A stretch of 51,888 bases of DNA. Origin: Candidatus Cacconaster stercorequi (GTDB lineage Bacteria > Bacillota > Clostridia > Oscillospirales > Oscillospiraceae). Shown piece by piece: positions 15,136 to 22,420 of this stretch. Where the stretch lies: the NCBI GenBank assembly GCA_018064925.1, contig JAGHUH010000026.1:1-51888 (forward strand), written 5' to 3'. The number at the start of each line of letters is the position of its first letter. Position 1 is the first letter of the stretch. A program made the position numbers and the translations under genes. The notes beneath the pieces are model-generated. The model searched no databases. It worked only from the letters and a program-made list of their open reading frames with translations, and was not told the origin of the DNA.

Positions 15136-15939
15136 GTGTCACAGCTGCAGGACAAGCGTCTGTTCCTATTAGATATGGACGGCACCATCTATATAGATGA
15201 GCAGTTGTTTGATGGGGTAGGCTCGTTTTTGCAGTATGTGAAGGATATCGGCGGGCGGTATCTGTTCCTGACCAACAATTCCTCCCGCGGTGTGGAGGGA
15301 TATGTGGACAAGCTCCGCCGCCTTGGCCTGCCGGCGGAGGAAACGGAATTCCTCACCTCGGTGGATGCCACCATCCGGTATCTTCAGACCCAGTTGGCAG
15401 GAAAATTGTGCTATGTGTTCGGTACCCGCTCCTTTTACCGGCAGTTAGAGCGTGCCGGCATCCCGGTGACGGATCACCTGTGCGACGGCATCGAGGTGCT
15501 GCTGTGCGGCTTTGACCGGGAGCTGACCTTTCAGAAGCTGGAGGATGCCTGCATCCTGCTTCAACGGGGGGTGGAGTTCGTGGCCACCAATCCCGACTGG
15601 GTGTGCCCCACATGGTACGGTAGTGTCCCCGACTGCGGCAGCGTGTGTGAGATGCTCTATCGGGCCACCGCACGGCGCCCGCGGTTCATCGGCAAGCCGG
15701 AGCCGGAGATGGTGCATTTGGCATTGGAAAAGACCGGCTTTACGGCGGAACAGACCGTGATCATCGGTGACCGGCTCTATACGGACATCGCCTGCGGCGT
15801 CAATGCCGGCATCGACAGCGTGTTTGTCCTGTCGGGCGAGGGGGTGCTGGATGACATCGAAGTATACAAGGTACATCCCACATGGATCTATGACGATATT
15901 GCCCGACTCTATCGAGCACTGAGGGAGGAAAGCGTATGA
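15136..15939 (+). CDS. HAD-IIA family phosphatase
   Basis: About 267 residues from GTG 15136. ATG 15118 is also possible, but GTG has GGGG-type Shine-Dalgarno spacing and gives SQLQDKRLFLLDMDGTIY, the usual N-terminus. HAD motif I is DMDGT, motif II is FLTNNSSRG, and motif III/IV is IIGDRLYTDIACGVNAG, with the IIA-type cap between (FVATNPDWVCP, KPEPEMVHLALEK). Relatives include p-nitrophenyl phosphatase-like, NagD and phosphoglycolate-type enzymes; the physiological substrate is unknown. Its stop overlaps the start of the MFS gene (ATGA), so the two are translationally coupled. Confidence 0.88.
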   Translation: MSQLQDKRLFLLDMDGTIYIDEQLFDGVGSFLQYVKDIGGRYLFLTNNSSRGVEGYVDKLRRLGLPAEETEFLTSVDATIRYLQTQLAGKLCYVFGTRSFYRQLERAGIPVTDHLCDGIEVLLCGFDRELTFQKLEDACILLQRGVEFVATNPDWVCPTWYGSVPDCGSVCEMLYRATARRPRFIGKPEPEMVHLALEKTGFTAEQTVIIGDRLYTDIACGVNAGIDSVFVLSGEGVLDDIEVYKVHPTWIYDDIARLYRALREESV

Positions 15940-17486
15940 AGCTGAACTATAAACGCACCATTCTGGTGGGCTTTGCCTTTTTTCTGATCTGCGCCTTCTG
16001 GCAGGCGTATGACAATACCATCCCACTGCTGCTGACTAACAAATTCGGTATGAGTCAGACCTGGTCCGGCGCTATTATGGCATTGGATAATGTGCTGGCG
16101 CTGTTCCTGCTGCCCCTGTTTGGCGCTATCTCCGATCGCTATCAGGGGAAGCGTGGACGCCGCACCCCCTTCATTCTGGTGGGTACCGTGATTGCCGCTG
16201 CGGCGCTGATTTTGTTGAGCTTCGTGGACAACACACAGCTGCGCCATATCCGTCAGGTGTCTGCTATTGACGATCCGGCGGCGTTGGTGACCGTCTATGA
16301 TGCTGAAGCCGACGAGAAGCTGATGACCCCCAATGGCATGGAATTTGTGCTGCGAGACAAGTTCACGCAGGAGGAATTTGCTGCCATTCGCAGTGAAGTG
16401 GTTAAAGGCGACAAGACCGTGACCAACCCTGACTATACCAATTATGTGGTGCCCGCCCGTCAGGCGTATGCATGGCAGACCACCATGGCGCATCCCATGA
16501 CGCTGGCGTTCTTTGTGGCGCTGCTGCTGATTATGCTGATTGCCATGGCGGTGTTCCGCTCCCCTGCGGTGGCGCTGATGCCGGATGTGACCGTCAAGCC
16601 GCTGCGCTCTAAGGCCAACGCCGTTATCAACCTGATGGGCTCTGCCGGCGGCGTACTGGTATTGGCGTTGGGCATCGTCTTTGCTACCTCATCGGTGCGC
16701 AACAGTCTGATGAGCTATACCGGTTACTTTGCGGTGATTGCTGCCATCATGCTGGGTGCGCTGACTGTATTTATGCTGACCGTCCGGGAACCGGAGTGGG
16801 CGGCGGATATGCAGCGCGACAGCATTGCCTGCGGCGCGGAGGAGACCGGCGGGGCGGAGAGCGGCAGCCGCAAGCTGGACAAGGCGGAGCTGCGCTCACT
16901 GATCTTTATTTTGCTGTCCATCGTGCTGTGGTACTTCGGCTATAATGCTGTGACCTCCAAGTACAGCGTCTACGCCTCCAATATTTTGCACAAGGATTAT
17001 AACCTGACGCTGATCATTGCTCAGGCGGCGGCTATCGTATCCTACCTGCCGGTAGGTATTGTGTCCAGCAAGGTAGGACGGAAAAAGGCCATCATGGCCG
17101 GCGTGGTGATGCTGACTGTGGCGTTTGGCATTGCAGGCTTCCTGCAGGACACCAGTCCCACGCTGCTGATGAATGCGATGTTTGCCATGGCCGGCATCGG
17201 CTGGGCTACCATCAATGTCAACTCCTTCCCCAAGGTGGTGGAGCTGTGCTCCGGTGCCAATGTAGGCAAGTTTACCGGCATCTACTATACCGCCTCCATG
17301 GCGGCGCAGGTGCTGACTCCGGTGCTGTCCGGTTTTTTGATGGACAAGCTGGGGATGCGCGTGCTGTTCCCCTATGCCGCCATCTTTACGGCGCTGGCCT
17401 TTGTGACCATGTACTTTGTCCGCCACGGCGACAGCAAGCCGCAGGCCAAAACGGGCCTTGAGGCGTTGGAGGATATGGAGCAGTAA
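15936..17486 (+). CDS. MFS transporter, SLC45/GPH-like
   Basis: This 516-residue protein has about 12 membrane helices. The opening MKLNYKRTILVGFAFFLICAFWQAYDNTIPLLL and the loop AISDRYQGKRGRRTPFILVG resemble the SLC45/sucrose-type branch of the major facilitator superfamily. An unusually long soluble insertion of about 85 residues (about 90-175, DNTQLRHIRQVSA to VPARQAYAW) lies between helices 3 and 4. The second half repeats the motif as VSSKVGRKKAIMAG. It is coupled to the HAD phosphatase gene by an ATGA overlap, which suggests import of a compound that is then dephosphorylated (inference). The substrate is not predictable. Confidence 0.85.
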   Translation: MKLNYKRTILVGFAFFLICAFWQAYDNTIPLLLTNKFGMSQTWSGAIMALDNVLALFLLPLFGAISDRYQGKRGRRTPFILVGTVIAAAALILLSFVDNTQLRHIRQVSAIDDPAALVTVYDAEADEKLMTPNGMEFVLRDKFTQEEFAAIRSEVVKGDKTVTNPDYTNYVVPARQAYAWQTTMAHPMTLAFFVALLLIMLIAMAVFRSPAVALMPDVTVKPLRSKANAVINLMGSAGGVLVLALGIVFATSSVRNSLMSYTGYFAVIAAIMLGALTVFMLTVREPEWAADMQRDSIACGAEETGGAESGSRKLDKAELRSLIFILLSIVLWYFGYNAVTSKYSVYASNILHKDYNLTLIIAQAAAIVSYLPVGIVSSKVGRKKAIMAGVVMLTVAFGIAGFLQDTSPTLLMNAMFAMAGIGWATINVNSFPKVVELCSGANVGKFTGIYYTASMAAQVLTPVLSGFLMDKLGMRVLFPYAAIFTALAFVTMYFVRHGDSKPQAKTGLEALEDMEQ

Positions 17487-17549
17487 TGCCCTTCCTGCGC
17501 CCCTGCGGGGGACGGGAACGGCTAATTTGCCGGACGCGATATAACGGAA

Positions 17550-18395
17550 ATGGAAGCGATAAAAGTGATTATTTTACTTGTTTTACTCATTATATTCATC
17601 CTTTTGGAGCTATATACCCTGCTTTTGAGCTGCCGCAGGGGGCACGGCGCGTGGAAATATCTGAAGCTGTGGCGCTATGCACACCGCGGTTATCATGACA
17701 AACCACAGGTGCCGGAAAATTCTATGGCGGCCTTCCGCCGCGCTGCGGACAATCATTTCGGCGCGGAGCTGGATGTGCATTTGATGCGTGACGGGCATCT
17801 GGCGGTGATTCACGACAGCAATCTTAAACGCACCGCCGGCGTGGATGTGGCGGTGGAGGATCTGACGGTGGAGGAGCTGAAGCAATATCGTCTGGAGGGC
17901 ACCGACGAGACCATTCCTTTGCTGGAGGAAGTGCTGCCGCTGTTTGAGGGAAAGTCCCCCCTGATCGTGGAGCTGAAAAGCGAGCGGGGCAACTATGACG
18001 AGCTGACCCAAGCCACGGCGGAACTGCTGGATCGGTATTCGGTGCTCTACTGCATCGAGTCCTTTGACCCCCGGTGTCTCAGGTGGCTGAAAAAGAACCG
18101 CCCGGAGATCGTCCGCGGTCAGCTTTCCGGCAATCTGCTGCGGGACGGACAGGGCAGCGACCAGAGCAAAGCGACGCTGTTTCTTTTGAGTCATCTGCTG
18201 CTGAATTTCATGGGCAAGCCGGATTTCATCGCCTATAACTGTCTGGACAGGAGCAATTGGAGTCTGCAGTGGTGCCGGAAATTCTACAAGGTGCAGGAGA
18301 TCAGCTGGACGCTGCGCAGCAAAGAGGAGCTGCAGCGGGTGGAGGCGGACGGATGCCTCTCCATTTTTGAAACATTTGACCCCCGCGGGGTGTGA
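17550..18395 (+). CDS. Membrane-anchored glycerophosphodiester phosphodiesterase
   Basis: This 281-residue protein begins with a hydrophobic helix (about 5-25, IILLVLLIIFILLELYTLLL), followed by a GDPD catalytic domain. It has AHRGYHD with the catalytic His, then PENSMAAFRRA, ELDVHLMRDGHLAVIHDSNLKRT with acidic metal ligands and the second His, and LIVELKS. It hydrolyses glycerophosphodiesters to glycerol 3-phosphate and an alcohol. The N-terminal helix places it at the membrane, as for lipid or teichoic-acid turnover enzymes. The ribosome-binding site is weak. It ends 14 bases before rsmD. Confidence 0.88.
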   Translation: MEAIKVIILLVLLIIFILLELYTLLLSCRRGHGAWKYLKLWRYAHRGYHDKPQVPENSMAAFRRAADNHFGAELDVHLMRDGHLAVIHDSNLKRTAGVDVAVEDLTVEELKQYRLEGTDETIPLLEEVLPLFEGKSPLIVELKSERGNYDELTQATAELLDRYSVLYCIESFDPRCLRWLKKNRPEIVRGQLSGNLLRDGQGSDQSKATLFLLSHLLLNFMGKPDFIAYNCLDRSNWSLQWCRKFYKVQEISWTLRSKEELQRVEADGCLSIFETFDPRGV

Positions 18396-18409
18396 ACGGA
18401 GGAAAAACA

Positions 18410-18961
18410 ATGCGAGTGATTACGGGAACTGCCAGAGGCAGACGATTGAAGGAGCTGGAGGGCATGGAGACTCGCCCTACCACCGATCGGGTGAAGGAGG
18501 GGCTGTTCTCCACCATTCAGTTTGATATTGAGGGACGGCGCGTGCTGGATCTGTTTGCCGGCACCGGCCAATTGGGAATCGAGGCGCTGAGCCGCGGCGC
18601 GGCTGCGGCGGTATTCGTGGATCAGCGCCGTGATGCGGTGCAATTGATTCGAGAAAATCTGGCGCTGTGCGATCTGGCGGACAGAGCCCATGTGGTCAAT
18701 GGCGATGCCATGGCGTATCTGCGCTCGGGCGAGAAATTTGATCTCGTCTTTCTGGATCCGCCCTACGACTCCGGTTTGTTGGAAGCGGCGCTGGAACGCA
18801 TTGCAATGTTTGACATTTGCCGTGAGCATGGTATAATTGTTGCCGAAAGTGCAGCGGACAAAGCACTGCCGCCATTGGCACCCCCGTACAGCATCTATCG
18901 GGAGTACCGCTATGGCAAGATCAAGGTGACCGTGTACCACCGCGGCGGAAACGAGGACTGA
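18410..18961 (+). CDS. rsmD: 16S rRNA (guanine966-N2)-methyltransferase
   Basis: The protein has 183 residues from ATG 18410, which has GGAGG 8 bases upstream; the in-frame start at 18392 lies inside the preceding gene. Landmarks are VITGTARGRRLK, TRPTTDRVKEGLFS, the SAM-binding loop LDLFAGTGQLGIEALSRGA, and the catalytic DPPY (LDPPYDSGL). It methylates G966 of 16S rRNA in the small subunit. It is followed four bases later by coaD, the same rsmD-coaD order seen across Firmicutes (ylbH-coaD in Bacillus). Confidence 0.95.
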   Translation: MRVITGTARGRRLKELEGMETRPTTDRVKEGLFSTIQFDIEGRRVLDLFAGTGQLGIEALSRGAAAAVFVDQRRDAVQLIRENLALCDLADRAHVVNGDAMAYLRSGEKFDLVFLDPPYDSGLLEAALERIAMFDICREHGIIVAESAADKALPPLAPPYSIYREYRYGKIKVTVYHRGGNED

Positions 18962-18965
18962 AACG

Positions 18966-19439
18966 ATGAAAATAGCAATTTTTCCCGGCAGCTTTGACCC
19001 CATCACGCTGGGTCATCTGGATATTATCCGCCGTGCGGCCCGCTGCTTTGACAAGCTGTATGTCTGCGTCATGGTCAATTGTCAGAAAAACCCTATGTTT
19101 GAGCCGGAAAAGCGTTTGGAGCTGATTCGCAAGTCGGTGGAGGGCATCGACAATGTGGAGGTGGAGGCATTCAGCGGCCTTCTGGCAGGATATGCCCGTG
19201 AAAAGGGCGCCACCATTCTGGTCAAGGGTGTCCGCAACAGCACGGACTATGACTCCGAGTATCAGCAGGCCCTGATCAACAGGGGCATCTGCCCGGAGCT
19301 GGAAACGGTGTTTCTGCCGGCCAGCGCCGAATATCTGCACTTTAGCTCCACCATGGCTCGCGAGATGATTCGTTACGGCCAGCCGTTGGAAAAATATGTA
19401 CCCGCCCCGGTTGCGGAGGAATTGAAAGGAAGGAAATAA
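18966..19439 (+). CDS. coaD: Phosphopantetheine adenylyltransferase
   Basis: This 157-residue protein, normal for the family, catalyses the fourth step of coenzyme A synthesis: 4'-phosphopantetheine plus ATP to dephospho-CoA. The nucleotidyltransferase motif GSFDPITLGHLDII is at residues 8-21. Further conserved parts are GLLAGYAREKGA, LVKGVRNSTDYDSEYQ and the ISSTMAREM-like segment FSSTMAREMI. GAAACG provides a weak ribosome-binding site, and translation is probably coupled to rsmD. Confidence 0.96.
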   Translation: MKIAIFPGSFDPITLGHLDIIRRAARCFDKLYVCVMVNCQKNPMFEPEKRLELIRKSVEGIDNVEVEAFSGLLAGYAREKGATILVKGVRNSTDYDSEYQQALINRGICPELETVFLPASAEYLHFSSTMAREMIRYGQPLEKYVPAPVAEELKGRK

Positions 19440-19441
19440 GC

Positions 19442-19972
19442 ATGGAAGAAAAAGATGTACAGCGTTTACTGGATATGCTTTACAGCATGATCGACGAGGC
19501 AAAGGGTGCCGCTTTCAGTTCCGACAAGTGCTTGATCAGCCGCGATGAAGCGTTGGATCTGCTGGACGAGATCCGCGCCAAGCTGCCGCTGGAGATCAAG
19601 AAGGCGCAGGAGCTGGTGCGCGCCCGGGAGGAATATGTGTCCACCGCCAAGAAGGAAGTGGAGAAGATGCTGCGTCAGGCTGAACTGGACGCCAAGGTGA
19701 TCGTGTCCGAGAGCGAGACGCTGCAGCAGGCTCGCAAGAAGAGCAGCGAGATCATCCGCCGCGCCGAGGAGCGCAGCAAGGAGCTGTATCATGTGGCCAA
19801 CACCTATACCGAGGACGCACTGCGCCGCACCGAGGAGGCCATCCAGATGGCATTGAGCGAGGTACAGGAGTCCCGCGTCAAGTTCCGTGCCGCCTCTGCC
19901 GAGCGCATGCAGGCACAGCAGGATGAGTTGAACGCATCGGCGGAAAACGCAAAAGAAAATCGGGAAAACTAA
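19442..19972 (+). CDS. Coiled-coil protein downstream of coaD
   Basis: This 176-residue protein is highly charged and almost entirely predicted coiled coil from about residue 40 (KKAQELVRAREEYVSTAKKEVEKML, AEERSKELYHVANTYTEDALRRTEEA). The start (EEKDVQRLLDMLYSMIDEAKGAAFSSDKCLISRDEALDLLDEIRAKLP) is conserved-looking and not repetitive. Such proteins are often annotated as ATPase-like because they resemble V-type H+-ATPase subunit H or DivIVA coils, but there is no evidence of ATPase function. GGAAGGAAATAAGC precedes the ATG. It follows coaD by two bases and so shares its operon. A role in envelope or division organisation is a guess. Confidence 0.75.
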   Translation: MEEKDVQRLLDMLYSMIDEAKGAAFSSDKCLISRDEALDLLDEIRAKLPLEIKKAQELVRAREEYVSTAKKEVEKMLRQAELDAKVIVSESETLQQARKKSSEIIRRAEERSKELYHVANTYTEDALRRTEEAIQMALSEVQESRVKFRAASAERMQAQQDELNASAENAKENREN

Positions 19973-20069
19973 CGAAATTTTTACTTAAAATTTGTACAAT
20001 ATGGCAATATAAAAAACACATTATATCCCGCATTAGATAGCGGAACAACAGATATTGTGGCAAAATTCG

Positions 20070-20106
20070 ATCACGGACACTATATATGGTGTCCGTGATT
20101 TTTTAT
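20070..20106 (+). terminator. Rho-independent terminator before the mraZ promoter
   Basis: ATCACGGACAC / GTGTCCGTGAT with a TATATATG loop is followed by TTTTTT. The remaining intergenic bases 19973-20206 are AT-rich with nothing else recognisable. Confidence 0.85.
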
Positions 20107-20206
20107 ATCTTTTCAATTGAAACGGGCGTTCTAACGATGGGCTGCAAACACCGCGAAAACATTGAAAAATCAAGGAAAATCAAGGAAAGCGCGGAGAAAA
20201 ATTCCC

Positions 20207-20235
20207 TTGCAATTGCATAAGAAGTGCGGTATAAT
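20207..20235 (+). promoter_or_regulatory. SigA-type promoter of the dcw cluster
   Basis: TTGCAA (20207-20212), 17 bases, TATAAT (20230-20235). It lies 110 bases before the GTG of mraZ, just upstream of the TGGG repeats. Confidence 0.75.
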
Positions 20236-20246
20236 TTGCTTACAAG

Positions 20247-20281
20247 TGGGGGAGTGTGGGGGAAGTGCCCTTATTTGTGGG
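20247..20281 (+). promoter_or_regulatory. Probable MraZ operator repeats
   Basis: TGGGG boxes start at 20247 and 20257, a period of exactly 10, with a third at 20278. Clustered TGGGN repeats with 10-base spacing in front of mraZ are the known binding site of MraZ, which represses its own operon. The placement just downstream of the -10 element fits repression. Confidence 0.65.
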
Positions 20282-20344
20282 GAATGAACCCACGAAAACC
20301 CATGAAATGACCCCGATCGCCGCGGTATGAAGGAGGTGACAGGC

Positions 20345-20761
20345 GTGACCGGACAGTATAGCCACAATATCGATGCCAAGGGCCGCCTGTTTATCCCTGC
20401 CAAGCTGCGCGAGGAGCTGGGCGAAAAGTTCCATGTGACCATCGGTCAGGATCACTGCCTGTCTGTGTATTCTGATGAATCGTGGGAGCGGCTGATGAAG
20501 AAACTGGAGGATATGCCTTACAGCAAGATCAAGGGTCTGCGCGTCATGTTTGCCAACACGACTGACTGCGAGCCCGATGCGCAGGGGCGTATCCTGATTC
20601 CTGCTGCGCTGCGCAAGTATGCCATGCTCACCAAAGAGGTGGTCATCACCGGCAGTTTCGGCCGCGTGGAGATCTGGGATGCCCAGCGCTGGAATAGCAT
20701 GCAGGCAGAGGCTCTTGATTCCGGTGATCTGGAAGCCTCCATGGAAGAGTTGGGGATGTAA
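20345..20761 (+). CDS. mraZ: Transcriptional regulator MraZ
   Basis: The protein has 138 residues from GTG 20345, chosen because AAGGAGGTGA lies 5 bases upstream; the in-frame ATG 20327 would place that site inside the gene. It contains the two SpoVT/AbrB-like swapped-hairpin halves, each with DxxGR: HNIDAKGRLFIPAKLRE at the start and DAQGRILIPAALRKYA in the middle. MraZ forms ring oligomers that bind TGGGN repeats and represses the division and wall cluster. It is the first gene of the cluster. Confidence 0.95.
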   Translation: MTGQYSHNIDAKGRLFIPAKLREELGEKFHVTIGQDHCLSVYSDESWERLMKKLEDMPYSKIKGLRVMFANTTDCEPDAQGRILIPAALRKYAMLTKEVVITGSFGRVEIWDAQRWNSMQAEALDSGDLEASMEELGM

Positions 20762-20764
20762 GCT

Positions 20765-21730
20765 ATGTCATTTGACCGCAACTGCGCCGAGGATATGGCA
20801 TTCGGCCACAAGCCGGTCCTGCTGGACGAATGTCTGGAGGCACTGGCTATCCGACCCGACGGGATTTATCTGGACGGCACTCTGGGCCGTGCCGGTCATT
20901 CGCTGGAGATCGTCAAGCGCCTGACGGAGGGTGGACGGCTCATCGGTGTGGATCGGGACGAAACGGCGCTGGAAGCTGCAAGAGTCCGTCTGGCGGACTA
21001 TATGGATCGTGTCACGCTGGTGCACAGCAACTTTGCCCGCGTGGATGAGATACTGGAGGAACTGCAGATCTCCGGTGTGGACGGGATGCTCTTTGACCTG
21101 GGCGTATCCTCTCCACAGTTGGACGACGCCGCTCGCGGCTTCTCCTACATGAACGACGCGCCGCTGGATATGCGCATGGATCGCACCGCGGCACTGACGG
21201 CCCGGGAAGTAGTCAACTGCTGGAGCTATGAGGAACTGCGCCGCATCCTGTTCGAGTACGGCGAGGAACGCTACGCCCCGGTGATTGCCAAATACATTTG
21301 CCGCCGCCGTGAGGAAGCGCCCATCGAGACCACACTGGAGCTGGTGGATATCATCAAAAACGCCATGCCGCCCAAGGCATTGCGGGAAAAGCAGCACCCG
21401 GCCAAGCGCAGCTTTCAGGCCATCCGCATCGCTGTCAACGGCGAGCTGGACGAGCTGCCTCCCATGCTGCGTGGCGCCGCGGATCGGTTAAATCCCGGCG
21501 GTCGTCTGGCGGTGATCTCCTTTCACTCGCTGGAGGATCGGATCATCAAAAAGACCATGCAGGAGTTGGCCACCGGCTGTACCTGTCCGCCGAGTTTCCC
21601 GGTGTGCGTGTGCGGCAGGAAACCGAAAATGAAACTTGTGTCCCGCAAGCCCATCGTGTCGGGCAGCGCGGAACTGACCTATAACCCCCGTGCCCGCAGC
21701 GCCAAGCTGCGCGTGGCGGAAAAGCTGTGA
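20765..21730 (+). CDS. rsmH: 16S rRNA (cytosine1402-N4)-methyltransferase
   Basis: This 321-residue protein begins near FGHKPVLLDECLEAL with the SAM-binding loop LDGTLGRAGHSLEI; the family usually has GRGGHS. Further conserved parts are GVDRDETAL, GMLFDLGVSSPQLDDAARGFSY, PLDMRMD, FQAIRIAVNGELDEL and VISFHSLEDRIIK. It methylates C1402 of 16S rRNA. It follows mraZ by three bases in the standard dcw order. Confidence 0.96.
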   Translation: MSFDRNCAEDMAFGHKPVLLDECLEALAIRPDGIYLDGTLGRAGHSLEIVKRLTEGGRLIGVDRDETALEAARVRLADYMDRVTLVHSNFARVDEILEELQISGVDGMLFDLGVSSPQLDDAARGFSYMNDAPLDMRMDRTAALTAREVVNCWSYEELRRILFEYGEERYAPVIAKYICRRREEAPIETTLELVDIIKNAMPPKALREKQHPAKRSFQAIRIAVNGELDELPPMLRGAADRLNPGGRLAVISFHSLEDRIIKKTMQELATGCTCPPSFPVCVCGRKPKMKLVSRKPIVSGSAELTYNPRARSAKLRVAEKL

Positions 21731-21764
21731 CAGCACTGTTGAAAAGAAAGGGAAGATACAGACC

Positions 21765-22304
21765 ATGGCGAACAAGAAGCAGTATAAAGTGAATAGCCCG
21801 GTATACGGCAACCTGGCATACGATTTGGACGCTCTGGTTCTGGAACGCAATCTGGAAGAAGCCGGCAAAATGCAGGAAGAACAGCGCCGCCGCGAAACGG
21901 TAGCGCGTCCTCGCCCTGTGGCTCGTCCTCGCCAGAAGGTGTCTCCTCTGGCACTGGGCAGCGTGGTGGTGCTGGTGGCTATGGCCGTGGCATTGCTGCT
22001 GGGCTATGTGCGGTTGAACACCATCTCCGATTCCGTCTGCGAGATGAAGGCGGAGTTGAGCCAGTTGGATGACGAGCATGTGGCGTTGCTGACCAAGTAT
22101 GAGCAGACTTACGATCTGGCCACCGTGAAGGAAACGGCGGAAAAGACCGGCATGAGCAAGCCCTCCGGCAGCCAGATCGAATATATCGACCTGGGCGGCC
22201 CTGACGCGGCGACCGTCTATCACGCCGCCGCCGAGAGCGCAGTCGGCGGTTTGATGGACTCGACCAAACAGGTCTGGCAGATGGCGGTGGAATATTTCAG
22301 CTGA
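21765..22304 (+). CDS. ftsL: Cell division protein FtsL-like
   Basis: The protein has 179 residues from ATG 21765 (GGGAAGAT upstream); earlier in-frame starts lie inside rsmH. A basic cytoplasmic part ending PRPVARPRQKV leads to one membrane helix (about 66-86, PLALGSVVVLVAMAVALLLGY) and then a short leucine-zipper-like coiled coil (ISDSVCEMKAELSQLDDEHVALLTKYEQ). This topology and position between rsmH and the penicillin-binding protein identify FtsL, which joins DivIB and DivIC in the divisome. Primary sequence conservation in FtsL is low, so the call rests on topology and context. Confidence 0.85.
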   Translation: MANKKQYKVNSPVYGNLAYDLDALVLERNLEEAGKMQEEQRRRETVARPRPVARPRQKVSPLALGSVVVLVAMAVALLLGYVRLNTISDSVCEMKAELSQLDDEHVALLTKYEQTYDLATVKETAEKTGMSKPSGSQIEYIDLGGPDAATVYHAAAESAVGGLMDSTKQVWQMAVEYFS

Positions 22305-22328
22305 GAGGCGCCATATAGTGAACAATGC

Positions 22329-22362
22329 GCAAGGAGTAAGAAGGTGACTTCTTGCTCCTTGC
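22329..22362 (+). other. Strong intra-operon hairpin between ftsL and spoVD
   Basis: GCAAGGAGTAAGAAG pairs with CTTCTTGCTCCTTGC (one G-U) around GTGA. Only a short T-poor tail follows, so it is a weak terminator at best and may instead be an attenuator or RNA-processing or stability element. Confidence 0.6.
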
Positions 22363-22420
22363 TTGGTATTATCCGACTGCATATTTTGTGCGGAAACGGA
22401 GCAGAACAGGAGGCAGCAGC

